NCBI RefSeq assembly: GCF_950100655.1
Contig: NZ_CATNLY010000023.1
Span: 186,001 to 250,000 of the forward strand
DNA length: 64,000 nt
Reading direction: 5' to 3'
From: Pleomorphomonas sp. T1.2MG-36
GTDB taxonomy: Bacteria; Pseudomonadota; Alphaproteobacteria; Rhizobiales; Pleomorphomonadaceae
Positions 9,088-18,808 of the stretch are shown here, piece by piece. Both the position numbers and the translations under genes were made by a program. How positions within the stretch are numbered: position 1 is the stretch's first letter; every line of letters starts with the position of its first letter. The notes under the pieces are model-generated. The model saw nothing but the letters and a program-made list of their open reading frames with translations. It made no database searches and was not told the DNA's origin.

Positions 9088-9855
9088 ATGATCGCGCCGA
9101 AACCGCGGGTCGCGCTCTTCGTGACTTGTCTCGTCGACTTCTTCCGCCCGACGGTCGGCTTTTCGGCCGTCAAGCTGCTGGAAGATGCCGGCTGCGACGT
9201 GTCCGTACCGGCCGGTCAAACCTGCTGCGGCCAGCCCGCCTACAACTCCGGCGACCGGGCGGGGGCGCGAGCGCTGGCCGAACGGGTGATCGGCCTGTTC
9301 GAAAGCTTCGATCACGTGGTGATCCCATCCGGCTCCTGTGCCGGCATGATCAAGACGCACTATCCGGACCTGTTTTCCGGCGAACCCGGCTGGCAGCTCC
9401 GCGCCGAGGCGCTTGCTGCCAAGACGCATGAACTCACCTCGTTCCTGGTCGACGTGCTGGGTGTCGCCCCATTGCCCGCCACCTGGGAGGGCACGGCGAC
9501 TTATCACGACTCCTGTTCGGGCCTCCGGGAACTCGGCCTCAAGGAACAGCCGCGCCGGTTGCTGTCGGCGGTCGATGGTCTCGCCATCAAGGAAATGCGC
9601 GATCCGGAAGCCTGCTGTGGTTTCGGCGGCACCTTCTGCGTCAAGTATGACGAGATCTCCAACGCCATCGTCGAGCGCAAGGTCGCCGACGTCAGGGCCA
9701 CCGGCGCCGACCTGTTGCTGGCGGGCGACCTTGGCTGCCTCCTCAACATCGCCGGCAAGCTGAAGCGCGAGGGCTCCAGGGTCGAGGTCCGCCATGTCGC
9801 CGAGGTCCTGGCCGGCATGGCGTCCGGACCCGCCATCGGGGAGACGAGAAAATGA
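9088..9855 (+). CDS. lutA: L-lactate utilisation protein LutA (Fe-S, CCG domains)
   Basis: Subunit of the LutABC complex that oxidises L-lactate to pyruvate. The 255-residue product has the two cysteine-rich CCG domains typical of LutA/GlpC/HdrB subunits: TCCGQPAYNSG with an SGSCAGM partner in the first half, and a DSCSGLRELG segment with ACCGFGGTFC in the second. These bind Fe-S clusters on the cytoplasmic side. ATG 9088 is preceded by GGAG. It overlaps lutB by ATGA, making one operon lutABC. Confidence 0.93.
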   Translation: MIAPKPRVALFVTCLVDFFRPTVGFSAVKLLEDAGCDVSVPAGQTCCGQPAYNSGDRAGARALAERVIGLFESFDHVVIPSGSCAGMIKTHYPDLFSGEPGWQLRAEALAAKTHELTSFLVDVLGVAPLPATWEGTATYHDSCSGLRELGLKEQPRRLLSAVDGLAIKEMRDPEACCGFGGTFCVKYDEISNAIVERKVADVRATGADLLLAGDLGCLLNIAGKLKREGSRVEVRHVAEVLAGMASGPAIGETRK

Positions 9856-11276
9856 GCGGTGGTCTCTCCCCACGATCCTTTCCGAACAACGCCCGCGCGG
9901 CGCTCGCCAATCCGCCCCTGCTCAAGGCCATAGCCCATATCGAGGAGACGCTGGTCAGCGGTCGTCGGCGCGCTGCCGAGGCGCTGCCCGAGTTCGACGC
10001 GCTGCGCGATGCGGGGCGCGACATCAAGGCGCACGCGTTGAAACATCTCGACCTCTACCTCGAGGCTTTCGAGAGGAAGGTGGTAGAGGCCGGCGGCTTC
10101 GTGCACTGGGCGGCCGATGCCGCCGATGCCAATCGCATCATCCTCGGCATCTGTCAGGAAGTTGGCGCCCGTCGGGTGACCAAGGGCAAGTCGATGATCA
10201 CCGAGGAGGTCGGCCTCAACGCCTTCCTTCAGGCCAACGGCATCGCGCCCGTGGAGACCGACCTCGGCGAGTACATCATCCAGCTCCGGGGCGAGACGCC
10301 AAGCCACATCATCGCTCCGGCCGTCCACGTCAACAAGGAGCAGGTGGCCGCAGATTTCCGCCGGGCGCATGCCGATCTCGACCCAAAGCGCAACCTCGAT
10401 GAACCGACCTCGCTTCTTGCCGAGGCGCGGGGCGTGCTGCGCGAACGCTTCCTCTCGGCGGACGTCGGCATCACTGGCGCCAACTTCCTGGTCGCGGAGA
10501 CGGGATCGACGGTGATCGTCACCAACGAAGGCAACGGCGACCTCACGCAGATCCTGCCGAAGACCCATATCGTACTCGCCTCTATCGAGAAGGTGGTGCC
10601 GACGCTCGAAGACGTCGCCACCATCATGCGGCTGCTTGCCCGCTCGGCCACCGGGCAGGAGATGAGCGTCTACACCACCTTCTCCACCGGCCCGCGCCGC
10701 GCCGGCGATCCCGACGGCCCCGAGGCGTTCCACGTGGTCCTGCTCGACAATGGTCGCTCGGCCATGCTCGGCAGCGAGTTCGAGGACATGCTGCGCTGCA
10801 TCCGCTGCGGCGCCTGCATCAACCATTGTCCGGTCTATCGCTCGATCGGCGGGCACGCCTACGGCTCGGTCTATCCCGGGCCGATGGGCTCGGTGCTGAC
10901 GCCGTCGTTGCAGGGCCTCGACGCATCGGCCCATCTTGCCAACGCCTCGACGCTTTGCGGCCGCTGCGAAAGCGTCTGCCCGATGCGCATTCCCCTGCCG
11001 AAAATGCTGCGCCACTGGCGGGAGAAGGAGTTCGAACGTCACCTGACACCCAGGAAGGCCCGCTTCGGTCTCGCCATGTGGCGCTTCCTCGCCACACGGC
11101 CGAGTCTTTATGGTCTCGCAACTCGCCTTGGCGCCTGGGGGCTGGCGCGCCTCGCCGGCCGGGATGGCTCGCTCCGCCAGGTACCGTTGGCCGGAGGCTG
11201 GACACGCTGGCGCGATCTGCCGGCGCCGGAGGGCGGCACCTTCCGCACCGAATGGGCCAAGCGGGGGAGGACGTGA
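9852..11276 (+). CDS. lutB: L-lactate utilisation iron-sulfur protein LutB
   Basis: A 474-residue partner of LutA and LutC. The N-terminal two thirds is the LutB/LUD domain; near residues 316-370 are two ferredoxin-like cysteine clusters, CIRCGACINHCP and CGRCESVCP, which ligate two [4Fe-4S] centres for electron transfer. The C-terminal part is a family-specific extension. Start overlaps the lutA stop and stop overlaps the lutC start (TGATG), so translation is coupled. Confidence 0.95.
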   Translation: MSGGLSPRSFPNNARAALANPPLLKAIAHIEETLVSGRRRAAEALPEFDALRDAGRDIKAHALKHLDLYLEAFERKVVEAGGFVHWAADAADANRIILGICQEVGARRVTKGKSMITEEVGLNAFLQANGIAPVETDLGEYIIQLRGETPSHIIAPAVHVNKEQVAADFRRAHADLDPKRNLDEPTSLLAEARGVLRERFLSADVGITGANFLVAETGSTVIVTNEGNGDLTQILPKTHIVLASIEKVVPTLEDVATIMRLLARSATGQEMSVYTTFSTGPRRAGDPDGPEAFHVVLLDNGRSAMLGSEFEDMLRCIRCGACINHCPVYRSIGGHAYGSVYPGPMGSVLTPSLQGLDASAHLANASTLCGRCESVCPMRIPLPKMLRHWREKEFERHLTPRKARFGLAMWRFLATRPSLYGLATRLGAWGLARLAGRDGSLRQVPLAGGWTRWRDLPAPEGGTFRTEWAKRGRT

Positions 11277-11947
11277 TGTCGAACCGTGACGCCATCCTCG
11301 GACGCATTCGCCGATCGCTCGGCGTGTCCGGCTCCGACGCCACCCGGCTCGCCGCCGTCCGCCACCGCTTGGCCGAGACGCCGGTGAATGTCGTGCCGGC
11401 ACGCGGCCAGTTGCCGAGCGCCGAGAGGGTCGAACTGTTCGTTCGCAAGGCAGGCGAGATATTCGCCAGCGTCTCCCGCCTCGGCAGCCGCGACGACATC
11501 CCGACCGCCGTCGCCAACGATCTGCGCGAGCGCAATCTGCCGCAGGCGGTCCGGCGCGGTGACGATCCGCGCCTTGCGACTTTGCCCTGGGACCGGGAAG
11601 CGCAACTGGCGGTGACGATCGGTCCGAGCGACGGCAGGGATCTTGTCGGCATCAGCCATGCCGACGCCGGCGTCGCCGAAACGGGCACGGTGGTCCTGAC
11701 ATCCGGTCCGGACAATCCGACGACGCTCAACTTCCTGCCCGATCACCATATCGTGGTGGTCGACGCCTCGACGGTGGCCGGCGACTATGAGACGGTGTGG
11801 GCCGATCTTCGCCGACGCTTCGGTGCAGGGGCAATGCCGCGCACCGTCAACCTGGTGACCGGTCCGTCGCGGTCGGCCGACATCGAGGAAACATTGCTGC
11901 TCGGCGCCCACGGCCCGCGCAGCCTGCACATTCTGGTGGTGGGGTAA
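11276..11947 (+). CDS. lutC: L-lactate utilisation protein LutC (LUD domain)
   Basis: A 223-residue LUD-domain protein, third subunit of the lactate-oxidising complex. The C-terminal core contains GISHADAGVAETGTVVL and the LLGAHGPRSLHILVV ending conserved in LutC. Start ATG 11276 shares bases with the lutB stop. No lactate permease or LldR/LutR-type regulator is adjacent, so uptake and control must be encoded elsewhere. Confidence 0.93.
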   Translation: MSNRDAILGRIRRSLGVSGSDATRLAAVRHRLAETPVNVVPARGQLPSAERVELFVRKAGEIFASVSRLGSRDDIPTAVANDLRERNLPQAVRRGDDPRLATLPWDREAQLAVTIGPSDGRDLVGISHADAGVAETGTVVLTSGPDNPTTLNFLPDHHIVVVDASTVAGDYETVWADLRRRFGAGAMPRTVNLVTGPSRSADIEETLLLGAHGPRSLHILVVG

Positions 11948-11950
11948 CCG

Positions 11951-12565
11951 ATGCCGATCCTGACGCTCGTCTTCTACACCGGCGCCCTCGCCGTCGCGGC
12001 GGCTTCTCCCGGTCCCGGCATGACGGCCGTGGTGGCACGCGCGCTCGGCGGCGGCTTCCGGGCCGGCATGACATTCATCGTCGGCATCGTCTTCGGCGAC
12101 CTGTTCTACCTGACGCTCGCCATCTTCGGCCTCGCCTCACTGGCCCAGGAGTTCAACCTCGCCTTCCTGGTGATCCGCTACGTCGGCGCGGCCTATCTGC
12201 TCTATCTCGCCTACAAGCTTTGGACCTCGCGCGCCGATCCGGCCGAGGTGGCCGCGAAAGCGCGCTCCGAGAGCGCGTGGCGGACGGTGCTGGGCGGCTT
12301 CACGCTGACGCTGGGCAATCCGAAGACCATCGTCTTCTACATGGCTCTCCTGCCGTCGCTGATGCCGATCGAAAGCATAACGCTGACCGGATACTTCGAG
12401 CTGATCGGCATCTCGATCGTGACGCTGATGGCCGTCGGCGTGGTCTATGCGGCGGCGGCGGCCGGAGCACGGGAATTCTTCCGCAGTCCGAAAGCGTTGC
12501 GGCGGCTTAATCGCGCAGCCAGTACGATGATGGCCGGCGCTGCGGCCGCGGTGGTGGCGCGGTAG
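11951..12565 (+). CDS. LysE family amino-acid exporter
   Basis: A 204-residue inner-membrane protein with about six hydrophobic segments in the LysE/RhtB pattern; the early SPGPGMTAVVARALGGGFRAG stretch (about 20 residues in) is the family hallmark, and GNPKTIVFYMALLP lies in the fourth helix region. Members export amino acids or their derivatives. It begins 3 bases after lutC and is probably cotranscribed with the lactate genes, although the convergent LysR gene is the more usual type of LysE partner. Confidence 0.88.
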   Translation: MPILTLVFYTGALAVAAASPGPGMTAVVARALGGGFRAGMTFIVGIVFGDLFYLTLAIFGLASLAQEFNLAFLVIRYVGAAYLLYLAYKLWTSRADPAEVAAKARSESAWRTVLGGFTLTLGNPKTIVFYMALLPSLMPIESITLTGYFELIGISIVTLMAVGVVYAAAAAGAREFFRSPKALRRLNRAASTMMAGAAAAVVAR

Positions 12566-12586
12566 GCGGCATCGGCTCTTTCGAGC

Positions 12587-13480
12587 CTACTCCGCCGCCA
12601 GATTCATCACCTGATCGGTGGCGCCGAGGTTGCCGAGCGACGTGACGATGTGCTTGGCGAGCGCGTCGTGGATCGGGCTCTTGGCGTGTTCGGCACGCAG
12701 GAGGCCGATCTCGGCCGGTTCAAGCTCGGGGAACCCCTCGCGCAGACCGAGAATACGCATGTTGGCCTTGAGAGCGCTTTCCGGCAGCACCGAGACCGCG
12801 AGACCGGCCAGCACCGCACCCGACAGCGCCAGCGCCGCGCTGGAAATATAGGCGACGCGGAAGCGCCGGCCCTCGCGGTCGAGGGCGCGGACGACATTGG
12901 CGCGCCAGCAGCAGTCGTCCGGACCAAGGGCGAGCGGCACCGGATCAAGTTCGTGGACGCTGTGATCGCGCGAGCCGACCCAGAACAGCGGCTCGCGCCG
13001 GATCACCTCGCCGCGCAGCGAGCCGTAGTAGCCGTGATTGATGATGCCGAGATCGAGACGGCCGTCGCGGATCATGTCGGAGACGGTGACCGAGCGTTGG
13101 CATTCGACTGTGATCTCGATCATCGGATTGATGCGAGAGAAGCCGGCCAGCACCGGCGGCAACAGTCGATCGGCGTAGTCGTCGGGAATGCCGAGGCGAA
13201 CCGAGCCCGTCAGGCCAGGATCTTCGAAGGCGGCGAGCGTCTCGTCGTTGAGGCGGATGAGACGGCGCGCGTATTCGAGCAGCCGCCGACCATCCTCGGT
13301 GAGGCGGCTCTGGCGGCCGTCGCGGGAGAAGATCGGCTTGCCGACCCGATCCTCAAGACGTCGCATCTGCATGGAAACGGCAGACTGCGTCTTGTGAACG
13401 ACGTCAGCGGCTGCCGTGAACGAGCCCACCTCGGCGATGGCGACAAAGGTTCTGAGTTGATCAAGGTCGAGAACGTTCAT
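12587..13480 (-). CDS. LysR family transcriptional regulator
   Basis: A 297-residue regulator with an N-terminal winged helix-turn-helix (residues about 5-65, LDQLRTFVAIAEVGSFTAAA and KTQSAVSMQMRRLE) and a LysR substrate-binding domain to the C-terminus. The ATG at 13480 was preferred over a TTG nine bases upstream because AGGA is correctly placed for it. It is convergent with the LysE gene, 21 bases apart; whether it controls that exporter or a gene elsewhere cannot be told. Confidence 0.92.
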   Translation of the reverse strand: MNVLDLDQLRTFVAIAEVGSFTAAADVVHKTQSAVSMQMRRLEDRVGKPIFSRDGRQSRLTEDGRRLLEYARRLIRLNDETLAAFEDPGLTGSVRLGIPDDYADRLLPPVLAGFSRINPMIEITVECQRSVTVSDMIRDGRLDLGIINHGYYGSLRGEVIRREPLFWVGSRDHSVHELDPVPLALGPDDCCWRANVVRALDREGRRFRVAYISSAALALSGAVLAGLAVSVLPESALKANMRILGLREGFPELEPAEIGLLRAEHAKSPIHDALAKHIVTSLGNLGATDQVMNLAAE

Positions 13481-13752
13481 CTTCAACAATCCTGATGAAT
13501 AGCCGAACGGCAGCCTATCCAGCGATGACCGTCGGTTTTCGGGTGGCTTCCCATCGCCCCGAGTGGTCTCATGCAGTCAGACCCGTGATATCAAATTTCG
13601 TCATGAAAAGCATCAAAAACATGCGTTGGACTGATTGATAGCCCCATGAGATAAATCCACTATCGAAACACCGTAGCGGCATATCCACATCAGAGATGCA
13701 AGGCCGCAATGTTCTGCTCGGCGAGCAGAGCAAATACGCAGGAGCCAAGAGA

Positions 13753-14076
13753 ATGACCCTGATCCTTGATCATGCATCCTCGCACCGCGTCTCCTCCCTT
13801 CGCCCGATTCACGAGGCGACTCGTCTCGCGGGTGCGCTGTTCCGCCGTATTGGCGCCCTGATTGCAGCGGAAATCGACCGCCGGCAAACCATGCAACTGT
13901 TGGAGTTCGATGCACGGGCGCTGAAGGACATGGGCATTTCCCATGCCGATGTCGAAGGCGCGCTGCTCGTCCCCATCGACCGCAAGCCGAGCTACACGCT
14001 GGCCTCCCGCCGTGCGGAAGCCCGCCGCGCCGAACGGGAACAAGCTCTGGAAGCCGCTGCTGCGCTTCGTGATTAA
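13753..14076 (+). CDS. DUF1127 domain protein (first copy)
   Basis: A 107-residue basic protein. The DUF1127 core (about residues 43-75: a tract with RRQTMQLLEFDARALKDMGI) is an arginine-rich helix pair common in alphaproteobacteria, where small members act in RNA metabolism and phosphate or carbon homeostasis. This copy is longer than the minimal 47-residue type, with extra N- and C-terminal helices. ATG 13753 is chosen because GGAG lies 8 bases upstream. A strong hairpin follows at 14157. Confidence 0.8.
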   Translation: MTLILDHASSHRVSSLRPIHEATRLAGALFRRIGALIAAEIDRRQTMQLLEFDARALKDMGISHADVEGALLVPIDRKPSYTLASRRAEARRAEREQALEAAAALRD

Positions 14077-14156
14077 CACGTACGTGTTTCATAAGAGATA
14101 CGCATAAGTCCGATAGGAAACATTCATCGGAGTTATGAAGTGGTAAACGAAATCTC

Positions 14157-14183
14157 AACGGGGCTTCCAAGTGAAGCCCCGTT
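14157..14183 (+). terminator. Strong hairpin after first DUF1127 gene
   Basis: Perfect 11-bp stem AACGGGGCTTC/GAAGCCCCGTT, 5-base loop, 80 bases after the stop codon. No T tract follows, so an mRNA-stabilising 3' structure is an alternative. Confidence 0.5.
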
Positions 14184-14258
14184 GGCGCCTCAACTCAAAC
14201 CTCAACCCCTGACCCAACGCAACGCCGAACCATCCAAAGCCCCTTGATGGAGCCGATC

Positions 14259-14597
14259 ATGTCCACGACCCTCGCGTCCACCACCTTCGCCGCCGCTTTC
14301 GTCACGACGTTCACCTCGCTGGTGCGCGCCGCAGCCGAGCGCACGGGGTTCGTCGCGAAGATTATGGTCAATCGCTGGATGGCCAAACAACTCTGCGACT
14401 TCACCGATCACGAGCTGGCCGATATCGGTCTCAGCCGATCCGACGTACGCGAAGCCCTCGACGGTCCGCTTCATGCCGATCCGTCGCTCAGGCTCGCCGC
14501 GATCGCTCGTGGCAATTCGATGAACATGAACAGTGTTGTCGCGCGCCGCGCAGAGAGCGTGGAGTTCACGCCCTTGGTCAGGGGGAGGGAAGAATGA
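14259..14597 (+). CDS. DUF1127-like protein (second copy)
   Basis: A 112-residue protein whose centre (NRWMAKQLCDFTDHELADIGLS, about residues 40-60) follows the DUF1127 pattern of a short helix, an acidic turn and DIGLSRSDVREAL. It shares this plan with the gene at 13753 and is probably a diverged duplicate. Start ATG 14259 was chosen because GGAG lies 6 bases upstream; ATG 14247 in the same frame is possible. Its stop overlaps the next small gene (ATGA), so the two are coupled. Confidence 0.75.
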   Translation: MSTTLASTTFAAAFVTTFTSLVRAAAERTGFVAKIMVNRWMAKQLCDFTDHELADIGLSRSDVREALDGPLHADPSLRLAAIARGNSMNMNSVVARRAESVEFTPLVRGREE

Positions 14598-14833
14598 TCG
14601 CACCCAGACTGGAAGACTGCGTCAACGATCTTTGCCCCATCACCCGCCGTCCCGTCAGCCCCGATGCTCTGACCTACTATAAGGGCAAGGTGGTCGGCTT
14701 TGCCGACCGACAGGCGCGCGACACCTTCCTCGCCGCGATGCTGGCTTTCGAAACGGCCATCCAGCCGCCGCCGGAGGTTCGTTACTCGATGCCGCTCAAG
14801 AAGCAGCGCCAGAAAGAGCTGGAAGCGGCCTGA
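14594..14833 (+). CDS. Small YHS-like domain protein
   Basis: A 79-residue soluble protein. The segment CPITRRPVSPDALTYYKGKV followed by GFADRQARDTF resembles the YHS domain (Cys-Pro-x-Thr, then a short beta unit and an aromatic-rich helix) found in small metal-associated or ferritin-like accessory proteins. The second cysteine pair of many YHS domains is not present, so metal binding is uncertain. Translation is coupled to the DUF1127-like gene before it by an ATGA overlap. Confidence 0.65.
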   Translation: MIAPRLEDCVNDLCPITRRPVSPDALTYYKGKVVGFADRQARDTFLAAMLAFETAIQPPPEVRYSMPLKKQRQKELEAA

Positions 14834-14937
14834 GGTATTTCCGCGAGCGCACCTCCACCCCGGTGCGCCCGTACGGGGTCCGGGCCATCCGCCTCCCTTC
14901 CGGACCCTTCCTATCCCGGCCCCCTGCCGGAACAACT

Positions 14938-14968
14938 GGCGGCGTCGCAAGGCGCCGCCTCTTTTTTT
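14938..14968 (+). terminator. Rho-independent terminator
   Basis: Seven-bp stem GGCGGCG/CGCCGCC (14938-14944 with 14953-14959) followed by TCTTTTTTT. Ends the DUF1127/YHS unit before rsmE. Confidence 0.88.
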
Positions 14969-14998
14969 GTCCCGTGGCGGCGTGCTATTGGCTTGCCC

Positions 14999-15742
14999 AT
15001 GGCCCATTCCGATTTCCGAACGCCGCGCGTCTTTGTTTCAACGCCGCTCGATGGCATGCCGGTATCCTTCGACCGCGACCAGAGCAATTACCTGCTCAAC
15101 GTGCTGCGCCTCAAGGAAGGCGATGGCGTGCTGGTGTTCGACGGTCAGAATGGAGAGTGGCGGGGCAGGCTTGGACTTGCCGGGAAGAAGTCCGCCGAAC
15201 TCCTGGACCTGCGACCAAGCCGACCTCAGCCGGCAGTTCCTGATCTTCTCTATCTCTTCGCGCCGCTCAAGCACGCCAGGCTCGACTACATGGTGCAGAA
15301 GGCGGTGGAAATGGGTGTCGGCCGGATACGTCCCGTGCTGACGCAGCATACCCAGGCCAGCCGGGTGAACACCGAGCGGATGCGAGCCAACGTGATCGAG
15401 GCGGCCGAGCAATGCGGCGTGCTCCACGTGCCCGCCGTCGAAGACGAGGAAAAGCTCGATCGGTTACTTGGCCGGTTCGAACGCGACGAACCGCTCCGCC
15501 GGCTGATCTTCTGTGACGAGGGGGAAGAGACGACCAACCCGCTCGCCACATTGGCGGCGCTGCCTCGCGGGCCGCTTGCCGTACTGATCGGACCGGAGGG
15601 CGGCTTTTCGGAAGACGAGCGGCGGACCCTCAGGGCCCTGCCCTTCGTCACCGCGATTCCCCTGGGCCCGCGCATTCTGCGCGCCGACACGGCAGCGGTG
15701 GCGGCCCTCGCCGTCGTCCAGACGACGCTCGGCGACTGGTAG
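14999..15742 (+). CDS. rsmE: 16S rRNA (uracil(1498)-N3)-methyltransferase
   Basis: Methylates N3 of U1498 in 16S rRNA. The 247-residue product has an N-terminal PUA-like domain and a C-terminal SPOUT knot with the SAM-binding sequences [13 protein letters not shown] and [11 protein letters not shown], which define the family. ATG 14999 gives the expected N-terminus (an upstream TTG in frame is less likely). It begins 30 bases after a terminator, so it carries its own promoter within or just past that hairpin; gshA follows 122 bases downstream. Confidence 0.95.
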   Translation: MAHSDFRTPRVFVSTPLDGMPVSFDRDQSNYLLNVLRLKEGDGVLVFDGQNGEWRGRLGLAGKKSAELLDLRPSRPQPAVPDLLYLFAPLKHARLDYMVQKAVEMGVGRIRPVLTQHTQASRVNTERMRANVIEAAEQCGVLHVPAVEDEEKLDRLLGRFERDEPLRRLIFCDEGEETTNPLATLAALPRGPLAVLIGPEGGFSEDERRTLRALPFVTAIPLGPRILRADTAAVAALAVVQTTLGDW

Positions 15743-15864
15743 ATCCGGTTCCTGACACGATCGTGAGCGGATGAGGAGCAAAACGTTTCTCCCCGACCAC
15801 CTGGCGACAATTGAACAAACCTCACCGTGCGGCTAGGTTGCCGCCCAATCCGAGGGGGCCTCTC

Positions 15865-17253
15865 ATGGCGCGCGACACGTCCGACACTACGCCGATCACT
15901 TCCGTCGCCGATCTCGTCGAGAGGATCGCCGGCGGCTGCAAACCCAGGGAACGCTGGCGGATCGGCACCGAGCACGAAAAGGTGGGCTTCCGCAAGTTCA
16001 GTCATGCGCCGGTTCCCTATGAGGGGCCGGGCGGAATCCGGCAACTGCTAGAAGGCATGGAAGGGCTCCTCGGCTGGGAGCCGATTGCCGACCGGGGCCA
16101 ACCGATCGGCCTGCTCGATCCGACTCACGGCGGCGCCATCAGCCTCGAACCGGGCGGTCAGTTCGAGCTCAGCGGCGCGCCGCTCGTCAACTTGCACCAG
16201 ACGGCGACCGAGCTGCAGGCGCATATGATGCAGGTTCTGGAAATCGCCACGCCGCTCAAAATCGGCTTCCTCGCCCTCGGCGCCAGTCCGATTTGGACGT
16301 TGCCCGAAACGCCGGTGATGCCGAAGTCGCGCTATGCCATCATGTCCGACTACATGCCGACGGTCGGCACGCGCGGCCTCGACATGATGTTCCGCACCGC
16401 CACGGTACAGGTGAATCTCGATTTCGCCTCCGAAGCCGACATGCGACGGAAGATGCAGGTGTCGATCGCGCTGCAGCCGATCGCCACGGCGCTGTTCGCC
16501 AATTCGCCCTATCTCGACGGCCGGGCCACCGGACGCCTGTCCGAGCGTTCCGAGATCTGGCGCGACACCGACAATGCGCGAGCCGGCATGATTCCCTTCG
16601 TGTTCGAGACGGGATTCGGCTTCGAACGTTACGTCGAGTGGGCGCTCGACGTGCCGATGTACTTCATCAAGCGCGGCGACACCTACCACCGTGCCACCGA
16701 CATCACCTTCCGGCAGTTCATGGCCGGTGGCTTCCGCGACCGGTTGCCGGGTGTCGAACCGACCATCGGCGACTGGGACAATCACTTGGGCACGCTGTTC
16801 CCGGAAGTGCGGCTCAAGCGTTATCTTGAAATGCGCGGCGCCGATTCAGGCTCTACCGACCACATCCTGGCGCTGCCGGCCTTCTGGGTCGGCCTTCTCT
16901 ACGATCAGGCGTCGCTCGATGCCGCCTGGGACCTCGTCAAGACCTGGACCGCCGAGGAGCGGCAGCGCCTGCGCGACGACGTGCCGGCGATCGCTCTTAA
17001 GGCGGAGATCGGCGGGCGAACGGTACGCGACATCGGCCGCGAGGTGGTGGCGCTGTCGCGGGCAGGCCTCACCCGGCGCGCCCGGCTCAACCGCTGCGGC
17101 CAGGACGAGACGAGCTATCTGAAGCCGCTCGACATCATCCTCGATCGCGGCAAGACAGAAGCCGAAGTGCTGCTTGAGAAATTCGGCAACAATCTCGACG
17201 GCATCTTCTGCGCACTCGACATGCAACCGATGGGCGACCTCGGCTGCCTCTGA
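15865..17253 (+). CDS. gshA: Glutamate--cysteine ligase (plant/alphaproteobacterial type)
   Basis: ATP-dependent ligation of glutamate and cysteine, first step of glutathione synthesis. At 462 residues it matches the GCS2 plant-type class rather than the enterobacterial class. Recognisable parts are IGTEHEKVGF (metal and substrate binding), LEPGGQFELSGAP, MPTVGTRGLDMM and the TATVQVNLDF strand. GAGGGGG lies before ATG 15865. The upstream rsmE-gshA order suggests a housekeeping cluster, but the gap leaves cotranscription uncertain. Confidence 0.95.
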   Translation: MARDTSDTTPITSVADLVERIAGGCKPRERWRIGTEHEKVGFRKFSHAPVPYEGPGGIRQLLEGMEGLLGWEPIADRGQPIGLLDPTHGGAISLEPGGQFELSGAPLVNLHQTATELQAHMMQVLEIATPLKIGFLALGASPIWTLPETPVMPKSRYAIMSDYMPTVGTRGLDMMFRTATVQVNLDFASEADMRRKMQVSIALQPIATALFANSPYLDGRATGRLSERSEIWRDTDNARAGMIPFVFETGFGFERYVEWALDVPMYFIKRGDTYHRATDITFRQFMAGGFRDRLPGVEPTIGDWDNHLGTLFPEVRLKRYLEMRGADSGSTDHILALPAFWVGLLYDQASLDAAWDLVKTWTAEERQRLRDDVPAIALKAEIGGRTVRDIGREVVALSRAGLTRRARLNRCGQDETSYLKPLDIILDRGKTEAEVLLEKFGNNLDGIFCALDMQPMGDLGCL

Positions 17254-17365
17254 CGGCGCTTTCCGGTGACCGGCGGCGTTTGACGCCCCGGCCTCCGGCC
17301 TCCATGATCGCCGTTCTTGCGAGTCGTCGCGCGCGGCTCACCTCAGCTTTGCCGGATGATCCTCG

Positions 17366-18799
17366 GTGACCGACGCCCTTTCCAATGCCGCAGAATTTAC
17401 AGTTTCCGAGATTTCCTTCGCGCTCAAGCGCAGCGTCGAGGACCAGTTCGGATTCGTGCGCGTACGGGGAGAAATCTCCGGCTATCGAGGACCGCACTCC
17501 TCAGGCCATGCCTATTTTGCCCTGAAGGACGAGGGCGCCCGCATCGAGGCCGTGGTCTGGCGCGGCGTGATGGGCAAGCTGCGTTTCAAGCCAGAGGAAG
17601 GCATGGAGGTGATCGCCACCGGGCGCCTCACCACCTACCCCAACTCGTCCAAGTACCAGATCGTCATCGATGCGTTGGAACCGGCCGGGGCCGGCGCGCT
17701 GATGGCACTGCTCGAAGAGCGCAAGCGCAAGCTGGGCGCCGAAGGACTGTTCGACCCGGGCCGGAAACAGCTTCTGCCCTACCTGCCGCGCGTCGTCGGC
17801 GTCGTCACGTCGCCGACCGGCGCCGTCATCCGCGACATCCTGCATCGCCTCGCCGATCGCTTTCCGGTGCATGTGCTGGTCTGGCCGGTGAAGGTGCAGG
17901 GTGAGAACTGCGGGCCAGAGGTGGCCGCAGGCATCGCCGGCTTCAATGCACTGCCCGAGAATGGGCCCATTCCGCGACCCGACGTCATCATCGTGGCGCG
18001 TGGCGGCGGCAGCCTCGAAGACCTCTGGGGATTCAACGACGAGGTCGTGGTCCGGGCGGCAGCGGCGAGCGAGATTCCCCTGGTTTCCGCGGTCGGCCAC
18101 GAGACCGACTGGACGTTGATCGACCTCGCCTCGGACGTGCGAGCCCCGACACCGACCGGTGCGGCCGAAATGGTGGTGCCCGTGAGGCGCGAACTGATGG
18201 ACCGCGTGGACGACCTTGGCCGGCGCCTCACCGGCGCCAGCCTCAGGGCGGTCGACCTCAGGCGAACGCGGCTCGTTGCCGCCGCGCGCGCCCTGCCGCG
18301 CGCCGCGGATATCCTCGCCCTGCCCCGCCAGCGCTTCGACAGCGCCGCCAACGCCCTGCCGAAAGCCCTCAGCGCCAACACCACCTGGCACGCCCGGCAG
18401 TTCGAGCGGGTCACGGCCCGCCTGACGCCGGCAAGCCTTCTGAGAACCCAGGCGCAACTTGCCGAGCGGCTGTCCGTCCTGTCGGCGCGCGGCGGCCGCG
18501 CCATCGGCGAGCTGATCGCCCGACGGCGGGGACGTCTCGAACAGGTGACCTCGGTCTTCGACGCGGTCAACCACATGGCGACGCTGAGGCGAGGCTATGC
18601 ACTGGTGCGCGACGGCGAGGGAAAGCCGGTATTCCGTGCCGGCGGGCTTGCGGCAGGGGCGGCGGTCGAGATCGAGTTCGCCGACGGCCGGGTGCGCGGT
18701 CGGGTGGGCGACGAGCCCTCTCCGGCTGCGGAGGCAAAGCCGACGCCGCGCCGTCCCCGCACGAAGACCGGCCCCGACGATCAGGGCAATCTTTTCTGA
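17366..18799 (+). CDS. xseA: Exodeoxyribonuclease VII large subunit
   Basis: Catalytic large subunit of ExoVII, which degrades single-stranded DNA from both ends. The 477-residue protein has an N-terminal OB-fold ([10 protein letters not shown], residues about 30-40), a central catalytic domain with [13 protein letters not shown] and [17 protein letters not shown], and a long coiled C-terminal region. The only suitable start in frame is GTG 17366. The C-terminus is extended with a proline- and lysine-rich tail. xseB is not adjacent. Confidence 0.94.
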   Translation: MTDALSNAAEFTVSEISFALKRSVEDQFGFVRVRGEISGYRGPHSSGHAYFALKDEGARIEAVVWRGVMGKLRFKPEEGMEVIATGRLTTYPNSSKYQIVIDALEPAGAGALMALLEERKRKLGAEGLFDPGRKQLLPYLPRVVGVVTSPTGAVIRDILHRLADRFPVHVLVWPVKVQGENCGPEVAAGIAGFNALPENGPIPRPDVIIVARGGGSLEDLWGFNDEVVVRAAAASEIPLVSAVGHETDWTLIDLASDVRAPTPTGAAEMVVPVRRELMDRVDDLGRRLTGASLRAVDLRRTRLVAAARALPRAADILALPRQRFDSAANALPKALSANTTWHARQFERVTARLTPASLLRTQAQLAERLSVLSARGGRAIGELIARRRGRLEQVTSVFDAVNHMATLRRGYALVRDGEGKPVFRAGGLAAGAAVEIEFADGRVRGRVGDEPSPAAEAKPTPRRPRTKTGPDDQGNLF

Positions 18800-18808
18800 G
18801 CGAGACGT

